Source: Wenjunlia vitaminophila DSM 41686 (GTDB lineage: Bacteria > Actinomycetota > Actinomycetes > Streptomycetales > Streptomycetaceae). Taken from it: a DNA stretch of 64,000 nucleotides. The position numbers and the translations under genes are program-made. The stretch spans positions 62,001-126,000 of the forward strand of contig NZ_KB904658.1 in NCBI RefSeq assembly GCF_000380165.1. Reading direction: 5' to 3'. Shown in pieces: positions 9,074 to 17,764 of the stretch (position 1 is its first letter; each line of letters begins with the position of its first letter). The notes under the pieces were generated by a model. It worked only from the letters and a program-made list of their open reading frames with translations, searched no databases and was not told the origin of the DNA.

Positions 9074-9098
9074 GACCCGGGGCTGCCGGCCCCGGGTC
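9074..9098. terminator. Hairpin between convergent genes
   Basis: A 10-bp perfect stem (GACCCGGGGC / GCCCCGGGTC) with loop TGCCG lies between the ends of the PP2C-like and methyltransferase genes. Confidence 0.55.
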
Positions 9099-9105
9099 GG
9101 AACGG

Positions 9106-10245
9106 TCAGGCGCCGGTCAGGCGCCAGAGCGACGTGACCTCCGCGGCGCGGGCGGCGTGGAGGGGAGCAGAGGGGTCCTTGGCGCGCGGGTGCCGCGGCG
9201 TGGTGTCGGTCCTGCCCACCACCCGCAGGCCCGCTGACTCGATCACGGCCAGGAGCTCGCGACGCGTCCTGAGCCCGAGGTGCTCGGCCAGGTCCGACAG
9301 GACGAGCCAGCCCTCACCTCCCGGTTCGAGGTGGCCGGCGAGCCCGTGCAGGAAGCCGTGGAGCATGGCGCCACCCGGGTCGTAGACGCCCCGCTCCACC
9401 TCGGAGCAGGGCCGGGCGGGAACCCAGGGCGGGTTGCAGACGACGAGGTCCGCGCGCCCGTCGGGGAAGAGGGCGGGGCCGACCACCTCGGCGCGCCCGG
9501 TGAGCCGCAACCGGCGCATGTTCTCGTGTGCGCAGGCCAGGGCACGCGGGCTGATGTCGGTGGCCACGACGTGGTCGAGTCCCCGGCGGGCCAGGACGGC
9601 CGCGAGCACCCCGGTCCCCGTGCCGACATCGAAAGCAACGGTTCGGCGAGCGGCGCGACGACCTGCCGGAGCGGGGAGCGGTGCCTGCGCGACGAGGTCG
9701 ACGTACTCGCCCCTGACCGGGGAGAACACGCCGTAGTGCGGGTGGATGTGGGCACCGAGGGCCGGTACCCACACGCCCTTCCTGCGCCACTGGTGCGCTC
9801 CGAGCACGCCCAGCAACTCCGTGAGGGACACCGCCATGGGTGTGGACGGTGGACCGTACGCCTCGGTGCACGCGGCACGTACGTCGGGGGTCCTGCGCAG
9901 GGCCAGGGAGTGGTCGGCCTCCAGCAGCACCAGGAGCCTGCCCAGTACGCGGGCCCGGTGACTGCGGGCCCGGCGGTGCAGGTGGAAGGAACCTGCCGGC
10001 CCGTCACCCCGCCCAGGAGGCTTCCGGTCGATGCGGCGGCCCATGGCCCGCAGGAGTTGGCGTGCGTGGTGGAAGTCGCCCCGCCACAGCAGGGCCGTGC
10101 CTTCGCAGGCCTGGCGGTAGGCGGTGTCGGCCTTCACACGGTCATCGGCACTGATGACCCGGTGGGGAGGGGGAGTCGCGTTCTCGGAGTGCCAGCGGGC
10201 GGAACGGGGGGCGTTGCTCTCGGTCCAGTGGATCGTGGACACCAC
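9106..10245 (-). CDS. Class I SAM-dependent methyltransferase (NPPW type)
   Basis: 379 residues. The N-terminal 170 residues have no recognisable fold. The C-terminal half is a Rossmann methyltransferase: motif I DVGTGTGVLAAVL, motif II VATDIS, and catalytic motif IV NPPW. An NPPW/NPPY motif marks enzymes that methylate planar nitrogens, such as glutamine amides (HemK/PrmC) or nucleobase amino groups (RsmC, RlmG). The substrate cannot be decided from sequence. It is a single gene; 10246-10508 upstream carries no gene. Confidence 0.75.
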   Translation of the reverse strand: MVSTIHWTESNAPRSARWHSENATPPPHRVISADDRVKADTAYRQACEGTALLWRGDFHHARQLLRAMGRRIDRKPPGRGDGPAGSFHLHRRARSHRARVLGRLLVLLEADHSLALRRTPDVRAACTEAYGPPSTPMAVSLTELLGVLGAHQWRRKGVWVPALGAHIHPHYGVFSPVRGEYVDLVAQAPLPAPAGRRAARRTVAFDVGTGTGVLAAVLARRGLDHVVATDISPRALACAHENMRRLRLTGRAEVVGPALFPDGRADLVVCNPPWVPARPCSEVERGVYDPGGAMLHGFLHGLAGHLEPGGEGWLVLSDLAEHLGLRTRRELLAVIESAGLRVVGRTDTTPRHPRAKDPSAPLHAARAAEVTSLWRLTGA

Positions 10246-10455
10246 GTGCTCCTGGTGGTCGAACGTGCGGGGGCACAGGAGGAGCAGTTCGACGAGGAGC
10301 AGGCGGGCACCCGTGCCACTACGGCACGGGCACGAGCGTCGGGGTGGGCAGGGCTACCGCTCCCGCGTCGAAGCGCAGGAGGGGGAATCGCCGAGCACCA
10401 TGCCGAGCGTCACGACCGGTCCTTTCCGGAGGACGAGGTCAAGAGACTCGCACAA

Positions 10456-10469
10456 CCCGCCCCGGCGGG
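10456..10469 (-). terminator. Short hairpin downstream of the tetR gene
   Basis: A 5-bp GC stem (CCCGC / GCGGG, tetraloop CCCG) about 40 bases past the tetR stop, read leftwards. It is short, so this is tentative. Confidence 0.3.
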
Positions 10470-10508
10470 CAAAACGCGGCTCGGGGGGTGTCCCGGTCGT
10501 GGTTCCCC

Positions 10509-11138
10509 TCAGCCAGTGGTCGGAACGCCCGGGGGTGGGGTGCTCCCCGCGGGCGGTGCGCCCAACAGCGCGGCGGTGCACTCCTCGGCGAGGTCCTCGG
10601 CGTGGGCCGGCAGCGGTGTGCCGGCGCGCAGGTGGCGACGGACCAGCGACAGGGGGAGGTCCACCAGGGCGAGGGCGATCCGCTCGGTGGCCCGGGGGCC
10701 TTCGGCGCCCAGGCCCGTGGCGAGGGAGGTCACCGCGGCGCGGACGCGCTCGTTCCCGCGCTGGGCGCGGTGGACGTGCTCCGCGGACCAGTCGGCGCGC
10801 CCGAACTCGTCGGCGCCGTGCAGGAGGAGGGCCGCCTCCTGCGGGTGCGCGCGGCTCCAGCCGACGACGTGGCGCGCCGCGGCGCACCCCGCCCGCACCG
10901 GGTTGGCGGCGGAGTCCAGGGCCCCCAGGTAGCCGTCCTGGAACCGTTCCACGGTCCGCAGCCACACCTCGGCGAGCAGCGCGTTCCTTCCGGGGAAGCG
11001 GTGGTAGACCGAACCGCTCGGGGCCCCGACGGTCTTGGCGACCGCGGACATGGTCACCCCGGCGGGGCCGTGGGCCGCGGCCAGGCACACGGCGGCGTCG
11101 AGCAGCCGCGCGGTGTCGAAACGGGGTGGCCGGGCCAT
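10509..11138 (-). CDS. TetR/AcrR family transcriptional regulator
   Basis: 209 residues. An N-terminal HTH (residues about 8-55, with APSGSVYHRFPGR as the recognition helix and following turn) is followed by an all-helical ligand-binding domain. ATG 11138 is the start; the frame continues upstream without family features. It is divergent from an SRPBCC-fold gene with a 66-base gap that contains a perfect dyad (11166-11181), so it probably represses itself and its neighbour. The ligand is unknown. Confidence 0.85.
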   Translation of the reverse strand: MARPPRFDTARLLDAAVCLAAAHGPAGVTMSAVAKTVGAPSGSVYHRFPGRNALLAEVWLRTVERFQDGYLGALDSAANPVRAGCAAARHVVGWSRAHPQEAALLLHGADEFGRADWSAEHVHRAQRGNERVRAAVTSLATGLGAEGPRATERIALALVDLPLSLVRRHLRAGTPLPAHAEDLAEECTAALLGAPPAGSTPPPGVPTTG

Positions 11139-11165
11139 GGGCTGGAGGGTACTCTCCACAACAAA

Positions 11166-11181
11166 TAGAGAGTGGTCTCTA
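11166..11181. promoter_or_regulatory. Candidate TetR operator
   Basis: TAGAGAGTGGTCTCTA has perfect 6-bp arms and a 4-base centre. It lies between the divergent tetR and SRPBCC genes. A second half-site, ACTCTC at 11151-11156, pairs with GAGAGT at 11168-11173. Length and placement suit a TetR operator. Confidence 0.55.
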
Positions 11182-11204
11182 GAAAGAAGCTGGGAGGGGT
11201 CAAC

Positions 11205-11726
11205 GTGGCCGTCTACAACGTGCACGACCGCGTCCTGTCCGCGGGGGAGGACGCGGTGGGGGCACTGATCGACACGCTGTCCTCCGACGCGGACGTGCTG
11301 TGGCCGCACCACCGGTGGCCGGCGATGGAGTTCGACCGCCCCCTGGCGCCCGGGGCCGTCGGGGGCCACGGGCCGGTGCGTTACACGGTCGCCGCCCACG
11401 TCCCCTCGAGGTGGGTGCGGTTCACCTTCAGCGGTCCGCGTGGCTTCCACGGCTTCCACGAGTTCACCGTCCTGCCCGTGGACCCGGACCACACGTTGCT
11501 GCGCCACACCCTGGCAATGGACGCCCGTGGACCCGCCCGCCTCACCTGGCCCCTGGTCTGGCGCCCGCTGCACGACGCGTGCCTCGAGGACGGCCTGGAC
11601 CGGGCGGAACTGGCCTGCACCGGCGCGGTGGCGCATCCGGCGCGCTGGGGCCGCCGCGTGCGTCTGCTGCGCCGACTGGCGCGCCGGGCGCACAGGGGCC
11701 GGCCGCGCGGGCCGTTGGGGTCCTGA
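11205..11726 (+). CDS. SRPBCC-fold protein (polyketide cyclase/START-like)
   Basis: 173 residues from GTG 11205, which has GGGAGGGG 5 bases upstream. The sequence has a VRYTVAAHVPSRWVRFTF strand pair and a GFHGFHEFTV segment typical of SRPBCC hydrophobic-pocket proteins that bind lipids or polyketides. The C-terminus is a basic tail. It is divergent from and probably repressed by the adjacent TetR. The ligand cannot be predicted. Confidence 0.6.
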   Translation: MAVYNVHDRVLSAGEDAVGALIDTLSSDADVLWPHHRWPAMEFDRPLAPGAVGGHGPVRYTVAAHVPSRWVRFTFSGPRGFHGFHEFTVLPVDPDHTLLRHTLAMDARGPARLTWPLVWRPLHDACLEDGLDRAELACTGAVAHPARWGRRVRLLRRLARRAHRGRPRGPLGS

Positions 11727-11747
11727 GCCGTGCCCTTCCCAACAGGC

Positions 11748-11785
11748 TGAGGGCGGGTGCCGGCGACTGCCGACACCCGCCCTCA
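11748..11785. terminator. Bidirectional terminator hairpin
   Basis: A 12-bp perfect stem (TGAGGGCGGGTG / CACCCGCCCTCA) whose loop contains a further short stem. It sits between the convergent SRPBCC and DUF2637 genes. Confidence 0.7.
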
Positions 11786-11796
11786 TGCCGGCGGTA

Positions 11797-12876
11797 TCAC
11801 CCGAACTGCTGCTCGAGGTCCTTGAGTTTGCGTTCCAGGGAGTCCAGGCGGGGGAGGGTCAGCGTGTCGTCCTCTGCCGTCAGGTCGATGGAGTGCTCGC
11901 CCGAGGGGGACGGGTCCTTCTGCTGGACGGGGCGCAGGGCGCGGTGGCTGCCGGGCGACGGCTCCGCGGTCGTGGCGTGGGCGGGCTCGGGGAGCGCCGG
12001 GACCGGGGCGCCGCCAGCCGAGGTCGCCAGCGCCGCCTCCGGGCCGGCGACGGCCGGGAGCTGACGTCCTCCGGGCCGGGGCGGCCAGCGGCGGTGCTGA
12101 CGGTTGAACGCCCGGATTCTGGCGCGCTCTGCCTTGTCCGCGGCGCGGCGCCGGAGCTGTTCCTGTTCCTTGCGGCGTTTGTCCTCGCGGACCTCCTCCA
12201 CCGCCTCGTCCAGGCTGCGGACGTTCTCCAGCAGCATCAGGGACCAGGCGCGGAACGTCTCCCGGGGCGCGCGCAGCCAGCGGACGATCCTGATCTGGGG
12301 GAGGGGGCGCGGCACCAGGCCCTGTTCGCGCAGCGCGGCACGGCGGGTCTGCTTCAGCGCGCGGTCGAACAGGATGGCCGCGGAGAGGGACATCCCGGCG
12401 AAGAAGTGCGGGGCGCCCGCGTGGTCCACCCCGCGGGGGGCGTGCACCCAGTTGAACCAGGCAGCGGCCCCGGCGAAGAGCCACACCAGCATCCTCGAAC
12501 CCAGTGCAGCGTCACCGTGGCTGGCCTCGCGCACCGCCAGCACGGAGCAGAACATCGCCGCCCCGTCGAGGCCGAACGGCACCAGGTACTCCCAGCCCCC
12601 GGAGAGCTTGAGGTTCTGCCGGCCGAAGCCGACCAGGCCGTGGAAGGAGAGCGCGGCGGCGACCGCGGCGCAGCAGAACAGCAGGACGTAGGACGCGATG
12701 CCGTACACCGTTTCCTTGCGCCGGCGGCGCTCCTCGCTTCTCTCCCAGGAGTCGGCGGGAGCCTCCTCATCGGCGTTGCGGCGCCGACTGCGCAGGAAGA
12801 CCGCGAGTAAGGCGGCGAACGCCAGCGTGGTGCATCCGGTGAGGCCCCAGGCCAGCGGTGCGTCCGAGATGGTCAT
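11797..12876 (-). CDS. DUF2637 domain membrane protein
   Basis: 359 residues with an N-terminal helix (residues 8-28), three more hydrophobic segments between about 60 and 170 (including LSFHGLVGFG and VPFGLDGAAMFCSVLAVREA, the DUF2637 core), then a long charged, coiled-coil-like cytoplasmic region (EEVREDKRRKEQEQLRRR near residue 230). DUF2637 resembles Spd spreading proteins of Streptomyces conjugative elements but also occurs as a stand-alone chromosomal protein. No tra, rep or integrase gene is visible here, so it is probably the latter. Bases 12877-13101 contain no gene. Confidence 0.75.
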   Translation of the reverse strand: MTISDAPLAWGLTGCTTLAFAALLAVFLRSRRRNADEEAPADSWERSEERRRRKETVYGIASYVLLFCCAAVAAALSFHGLVGFGRQNLKLSGGWEYLVPFGLDGAAMFCSVLAVREASHGDAALGSRMLVWLFAGAAAWFNWVHAPRGVDHAGAPHFFAGMSLSAAILFDRALKQTRRAALREQGLVPRPLPQIRIVRWLRAPRETFRAWSLMLLENVRSLDEAVEEVREDKRRKEQEQLRRRAADKAERARIRAFNRQHRRWPPRPGGRQLPAVAGPEAALATSAGGAPVPALPEPAHATTAEPSPGSHRALRPVQQKDPSPSGEHSIDLTAEDDTLTLPRLDSLERKLKDLEQQFG

Positions 12877-13101
12877 GAGAGGTTCCAGCCTCGCATTCCT
12901 TGAGGGCGTCGGGCGCGCACCATCTTGGCGGACAAGAGACTGGGCATAGAGCGTTTCGAGCTAGGGGACGGGAACGGGACGCCGCCGTTCTCGGCGTGGT
13001 CGACCGCGTGTTCGCCGTCGCTCGAACGGCCGGACGGGGTTTCCGGACAGGTGGGCAGCGGGGTGGTCCGGGGTGGTGGCGCGGGCGTCGGTGGCGTCGC
13101 G

Positions 13102-13902
13102 TCAGCTCGCGACCAACCGTTCGGAACGCTGGCTCTCGCAGCTCCTCGGGCAGGTCGCGCAGACCTCTTCGGGCCGCAGCGTGTAGTACAAGCAGCAGCT
13201 CAGACGGGTGCGGGCGTGCTGGGGGTAGGCCCCGGAGGGCGTGGGTGCCGGCTGTAGGTCGGCGTTCCCGACGAACGGGGGGGTGCGTCCGGGGAGCAGC
13301 GCGGCCAACGCTGCCGCGGCGCGATCCTCCTCGTTGAAAAGATGGCCGAGATACCACAGGCTCTCGATCAGCTCGTCGGTCGCCATCCCCCACAACGCTC
13401 GTGGGCCGCGGCGCATCCGTGGCCGAAAAGCGGCCAACAACGGCTCCAGGTGCTCGGCCACCGCTGCCCGGAGGGCCCCGCGCAGGGCCTCCTCGTCGGG
13501 AACGACCCTGGCCCCGGGCAGTCGGGCGGCCGGGTCGCCGGGCAGGCAGGAGAACTCCCTGATCTCCACGGTCATCCGGTGCTCGCTCCGGTTCACCGAG
13601 ACCCGCTCCGGGGGCAGCCGCGGCACGCGCCGGTCCAGGAACCAGGGCACCGACATCAACAGGCAGGCCGGCCAGGCGTAGCGGTGCAGCGCGAAGCTCG
13701 CCGCCACGTCCGGCCGCAGGGGCGTCCCGTAGAGCCGTTCCCCGTCGGCGGCCTCCAGCGCGATCAGGGCGTCGAGCGCCCCCGCGTCCTCGGCGAGCGC
13801 GGTGGACGGCGTCCAGCCGCCCCCGGAGCGCGGCGGACCCTGATGGACGCGCAGCCCGGGGAACGCCGAACTGAGTCGGGCGTAGCAGTCCACGAATGGC
13901 AT
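13102..13902 (-). CDS. FhuF-like (2Fe-2S) siderophore-iron reductase
   Basis: 266 residues. The C-terminal cysteine cluster CC-x10-C-x2-C is the FhuF-type [2Fe-2S] site. FhuF proteins reduce ferric siderophores in the cytoplasm to release iron. An iron-box palindrome lies about 40 bases upstream of ATG 13902, so iron-dependent repression by an IdeR/DmdR-type regulator is likely. No siderophore biosynthesis or uptake gene is adjacent. Confidence 0.8.
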   Translation of the reverse strand: MPFVDCYARLSSAFPGLRVHQGPPRSGGGWTPSTALAEDAGALDALIALEAADGERLYGTPLRPDVAASFALHRYAWPACLLMSVPWFLDRRVPRLPPERVSVNRSEHRMTVEIREFSCLPGDPAARLPGARVVPDEEALRGALRAAVAEHLEPLLAAFRPRMRRGPRALWGMATDELIESLWYLGHLFNEEDRAAAALAALLPGRTPPFVGNADLQPAPTPSGAYPQHARTRLSCCLYYTLRPEEVCATCPRSCESQRSERLVAS

Positions 13903-13942
13903 CGTTCGATCACCCGCTGAAGGCCGTACGGTGTTCGAGTGA

Positions 13943-13961
13943 ACAGGTAAGGCTTACCTTA
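13943..13961. promoter_or_regulatory. Iron box (IdeR/DmdR-type operator)
   Basis: The core AGGTAAGGCTTACCT (13945-13959) is a perfect 15-bp palindrome and matches most of the actinobacterial iron-box consensus (TTAGGTTAGGCTAACCTAA). It is about 40 bases upstream of the FhuF-like gene and about 80 bases upstream of the divergent gntR gene. Confidence 0.75.
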
Positions 13962-14042
13962 ACGGATCACCGTTGAACGCGCCTTCCCGGACGCTGGTGA
14001 CATTCTGGGGCGGCAACGGGGGACGGCTGGAAGGAGACCGGG

Positions 14043-14681
14043 GTGGACTCGGCGGAACGGCCAGGGCGACCGCGTCGCCACTCGGTGCGGGGACAGGTGC
14101 TGAGCGCCCTGCGGGACGCGCTGGCCTGCGGGGAACTGGAGGCGGGGCGGGTGTACTCCGCCCGCGCGCTGGCCGTGGGGTTCGGGGTGTCGGCGACCCC
14201 GGTGCGCGAGGCGATGGGCGAGCTCGCCCGCGAGGGCGCGGTGCGGACCGTGCCCAACCGGGGGTTCCTCGTGGTGGGGCGCAGCGACCGGGAGCTGGCC
14301 GAGCTGGCGGAGGTGCGGGCGCTGCTCGAGGTGCCGGTGGTGCTGCGCCTCGCCCGCAGCGTCCCTCCCGAGCGGTGGGCCGGTCTGCGCCCCCTCGCCG
14401 ACGCCACGGTGGAGGCGGCGGCGTCCGGGGACCGGGCCGCCTACGCCGACGCCGACCGCCGCTTCCACGGCGCGCTGCTGGCCCTGTCCGGCAACGGCCA
14501 ACTGGTCGCTGTCGCCTCGGACCTGCACCGGCGTTCCCGCCTCCCGGACCGCGCCGCCGACCTGGTGGCCGACGCGACGGAACACGCGGTGCTGCTCGAG
14601 GCGTTGGTCGCCGGGGAGCTCCAGACCGTGGAGGCGCTGGTCCGGGAGCACTTCGCGGGCGCGGTGCCCCCGGCGTGGTGA
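14043..14681 (+). CDS. GntR family regulator, FCD-type effector domain
   Basis: 212 residues from GTG 14043 with GGAAGGAGA upstream. Residues about 10-75 are a winged HTH (VSATPVREAMGELAREGAVRTVPNRGF is the typical core). Residues 80-205 are the helical FCD domain with conserved D and H residues (DADRRFH), which usually binds carboxylate ligands through a metal. Its targets are unknown. The iron box lies upstream in the shared region with fhuF. Convergent with the next gene. Confidence 0.8.
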   Translation: MDSAERPGRPRRHSVRGQVLSALRDALACGELEAGRVYSARALAVGFGVSATPVREAMGELAREGAVRTVPNRGFLVVGRSDRELAELAEVRALLEVPVVLRLARSVPPERWAGLRPLADATVEAAASGDRAAYADADRRFHGALLALSGNGQLVAVASDLHRRSRLPDRAADLVADATEHAVLLEALVAGELQTVEALVREHFAGAVPPAW

Positions 14682-14702
14682 CAGGCCGCCGGGCGGGCTG
14701 GT

Positions 14703-15437
14703 TCAGGCCGCGAGTTGGGCGGAGAGCCAGACGGGGATTCCACCGAGGAGCTGGACCAGGCGACTGGCCTCGGCCCTGAGGCGGGAGGCGTCCGGTTCCG
14801 GATGGGCGTCGGCGAGGGCGCTCAGCGCCGGGGCCACACCCACCAGGTACCCGAGGGACTCCCGCAGCCGCAGGGACTCGGTGAAGCCGTGGCGGGCCTC
14901 GTCCAGGTTGCCGTCCTGGAGGGCGAGGCCGGCGAGGTGACGCCAGGTGAACGAGGTCAGCAGCGCGTCGCCGCGGGCGGTGGCGCCGGCGTGGGCACGG
15001 CGGTAGGCGGCGCGGGCGGCCGGGGCGTTGCGGGCCAGGTGTTCGGCCATCAGTCCGCGGCGGAAGTCCAGCAGCGGGCGGCCCGGGGAGTCCGGCTCCA
15101 GCAGGGCGGCGCTGCGGCCCAACGCGGCCCGCGCCTCGTCCGCCCGGTCGCGGACCCCGAGGACGGTGGACGCGTAGGCCAGGTAGCCGCGTTCACAGGC
15201 GGCTTCCCCCCGCTCGGCGTCGGTGCGGGCCACCGCCTCCGCGAGTCGCAGGGCGTCCTCCGCCTCGCTCCACCCCGCCGAGGTGAACATGCACTGCTCC
15301 ACGAGCAGCGCGGTGCGTTGCAGGGCGACACGCGGCTCCGGCGCGCCGTCCATCGAGTCCTTCAGCAGCCGGGCGGCCTCGGCCCAGCACCCACGCGACC
15401 TCAGCCGCCATACGTCCGCCTCGGCGGTCTCCCCCAC
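14703..15437 (-). CDS. TPR-like helical repeat protein, unknown function
   Basis: 244 residues of alanine- and arginine-rich amphipathic helices arranged like tetratricopeptide repeats (for example ARHGFTESLRLRESLGYLVG near the C-terminus). GTG 15437 is chosen because GGGAGGGG lies 6 bases upstream; an in-frame ATG at 15497 lacks one. No catalytic motif is visible. Such repeats usually mediate protein contacts. Bases 15438-15647 upstream hold no gene. Confidence 0.5.
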   Translation of the reverse strand: MGETAEADVWRLRSRGCWAEAARLLKDSMDGAPEPRVALQRTALLVEQCMFTSAGWSEAEDALRLAEAVARTDAERGEAACERGYLAYASTVLGVRDRADEARAALGRSAALLEPDSPGRPLLDFRRGLMAEHLARNAPAARAAYRRAHAGATARGDALLTSFTWRHLAGLALQDGNLDEARHGFTESLRLRESLGYLVGVAPALSALADAHPEPDASRLRAEASRLVQLLGGIPVWLSAQLAA

Positions 15438-15647
15438 AGCCAGCCCCTCCCGGTACGAGCAACGCCGGTGTTGTCCGCAATGTGCGAAGTGCAGCACGCT
15501 CCCGGCCCGAAGCCAAGAGGGTGCCGACCCCGTAGCTGATCAAATATGACATGGGTCACGTGTTCGCGTCGTCGGGGGGTGGCCGCGGCGCATTCGGACC
15601 ACCGGTTCGGGGGAGGGCGCCGGTCCCAGGGCGCCGGCGACTTACGT

Positions 15648-17366
15648 TCAGCGCATCCGCAGCGCCAGGTAGAAATCCAGCCGATCCTCGAGACGGGACA
15701 GATCCCGGCCAGTGAGCTGCTCGATCCGGCCAATCCGGTAGCGCAGGGTGTTGACGTGCACGTGCAGCCGGTCGGCGCAGCGGGTCCAGGACCCGTCGCA
15801 CGCCAGGTACGCCTCCAGGGTGGGCACCAGACCCGACCGGTGCCGGCGGTCGTAGGAGGCGAGCGGCTCCAGCAGGCGTGCGGTGAACGCCCGTCGCACG
15901 TCGTCCGGCACGAACGGCAGCAACAGCACGTGGGACGCCAGCTCCTCGTGGCCCGCCGCGCAGACCGCCCCCGGACGGGCCGCGGCCACCCGCCGGGCGT
16001 GCCTCGCCTCCTCGAGCGCCCCCCGCAGCCCCTCCGCGGAGTGCACCACTGCGCTGACCCCCAGGGTCAACCGGCCCTCGTCGGCCAGCCCGCGGGTGAG
16101 GGGGGCCTCCAGCGCCGCCAGCAGGTCGGCGGCGCGCAACCCGGCCCCGCCCCCCGGGACCGGGGCCGCCCCGTGGTTCCCCCGGACCGGGGTGGAGGAC
16201 GGCGGCACCTGGGGCGTCGGCGCCGACGGCAACGGGATCAGGGCGACGGCCTCCACCGCGTCATGGGCCACCGCGATGCGCTCGGCGAGGTCCTGGCCGC
16301 GTCGACCGGGTTCGGCGAGCGCCTCCTCGAGTAGCGGTTGGGCCAGGGCCCCGGCCGAACCCGGCGGGACGCCGCGCCACTCGACGGCGGCCACCACCAC
16401 CTGCCAGTGCGGCACCGCCGCCACGCCGGGCAGCAGCACCGGGGCGGCCACCCGCAGCCGGGCGGCGATGTCGGTGGGGGCGGCCCCGTCCCGCACCAGA
16501 CCGAGGACCTGCTGGGCGAGGCGGCGGCGCACGGTGCGGGACGCCTCGCGCCGGTCCCTTTCCGCCGCGACCAGACGTGCCACCTCGTGCACCAGGTCCA
16601 GGCGCTCCCTGGGCCAGTCGGCGCTGTCCGCGGCCACCGCGAGCAGCCAGTCGGAGAGCACGGGGGCCCGCCGCGGGTCCCCGTGCTCCTGCCCCCCGCG
16701 GTCGCCGGTGACCGGGAACAACGAGTACCCCTTCCCGTCCGCCCGTGCGCGGTGCGGCACCGGCCGGCCCCGCCGCCGGGCGGAGAGCAACTCGCCGGCG
16801 AGTTGGGTGGCGACCTGGTCGGGCAGCGCGGGCCGCACCCCGGCGATCCTGCGACCGATCGGGGACAGCACGTGCACGTGCAGGTCCAGGTCGGTGCGGA
16901 GCAGCCCGAGGACGGCGTCGAGCCCTCCGTCCTCGGCGCCGGAGGAGACCAGCCGGCGGTGCCGCACCACCACCCCGGCGAGGTCTCCGGCGCGCTCCGC
17001 GGAGATGCGCCGGGCCACGTGCTCGGTGATGACCGCGAACGCCACCTTCTCGTCCACGGCGAACAGCGGGAGCCGGTGCTGGTCGCAGGCGCGCACCAGG
17101 TCCCCGGGGATGCCGGCCTGCTCGGCCTCGCCGGCGGCGAGACCGGCCACCCCCGCGGCGACCAGGATGCGGACGAACCGTTCGGAGTCCTCCGGCTCCT
17201 GACGCCAGGCCAGGCCCGTGAGGACCAGTTCGCCACCGCTGAGGTAACGGGAGGGGTCGCGCAGGTCAGTGGTCATCACCCCGCGGACCGTGCGGTCCAG
17301 TTCCGTCTCGCCGGCCAGCAGGCGCAGACCCAGGAGGTCGGTGTCCAGCAGTGCCCGCAGCCGCAT
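15648..17366 (-). CDS. PucR family transcriptional regulator
   Basis: 572 residues from ATG 17366, with GGGGAG just upstream. Residues 1-125 are the PucR N-terminal purine-catabolism domain (it includes LSGGELVLTGLAW). The middle is a GGDEF-like/CdaR region. The end is the PucR C-terminal HTH (HVHVNTLRYRIGRIEQLTGR then LEDRLDFYLALRMR). In Bacillus PucR activates purine degradation. Here it is divergent from the xanthine dehydrogenase genes across about 400 bases, so it probably controls them. Confidence 0.85.
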   Translation of the reverse strand: MRLRALLDTDLLGLRLLAGETELDRTVRGVMTTDLRDPSRYLSGGELVLTGLAWRQEPEDSERFVRILVAAGVAGLAAGEAEQAGIPGDLVRACDQHRLPLFAVDEKVAFAVITEHVARRISAERAGDLAGVVVRHRRLVSSGAEDGGLDAVLGLLRTDLDLHVHVLSPIGRRIAGVRPALPDQVATQLAGELLSARRRGRPVPHRARADGKGYSLFPVTGDRGGQEHGDPRRAPVLSDWLLAVAADSADWPRERLDLVHEVARLVAAERDRREASRTVRRRLAQQVLGLVRDGAAPTDIAARLRVAAPVLLPGVAAVPHWQVVVAAVEWRGVPPGSAGALAQPLLEEALAEPGRRGQDLAERIAVAHDAVEAVALIPLPSAPTPQVPPSSTPVRGNHGAAPVPGGGAGLRAADLLAALEAPLTRGLADEGRLTLGVSAVVHSAEGLRGALEEARHARRVAAARPGAVCAAGHEELASHVLLLPFVPDDVRRAFTARLLEPLASYDRRHRSGLVPTLEAYLACDGSWTRCADRLHVHVNTLRYRIGRIEQLTGRDLSRLEDRLDFYLALRMR

Positions 17367-17764
17367 CGTCTCCCCGTCCCGGCCCCGCCAGGGGTGCCCG
17401 TTGGTGCTGTCCGCGGTCACCGTCGTCCACCGGCGTCCGTGGCCCCCGCGCCGGGTCGGCCGGGTTCGGACCGGCGCGGTTGACCCGTCGCCCGTAGACG
17501 GTGCCATCCCGCGCGCCCACCTGGGTCCGTTCGGTACCGCCAGCTTTCCGTCCCGGTGGATTGGGAGGAACCTACAAGGAGACGCGTCGGGTTCCGTGGG
17601 CGCTTCATGGCTTCGGTGACTGCACCCGAACGGCCCCGGCCCTGTGTACTGGCAGCACCCCCCAGGAAACACAGTCCCCACCCGACCGCGGCGGCCACCG
17701 GCGGAAGACCGCCCGGCGGCCACGGCGGCCCCCAGTCACCGACCACCGCACCGGGAGGGCGGCC
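17367..17764. other. 398-base intergenic region between pucR-type gene and xdh genes
   Basis: The open frame that enters from 17501 shows no family similarity before ATG 17765. A 6-bp inverted repeat, CTGTGT (17642-17647) and ACACAG (17669-17674), is the only dyad I noted; it could be a regulator site. I found no convincing -35/-10 pair. Confidence 0.3.

Noticed and set aside
11797-12876. An integrative conjugative element suggested by the DUF2637 (Spd-like) protein
   Set aside because: No integrase, tra, rep gene, tRNA or att repeat is visible nearby, and base composition does not change.
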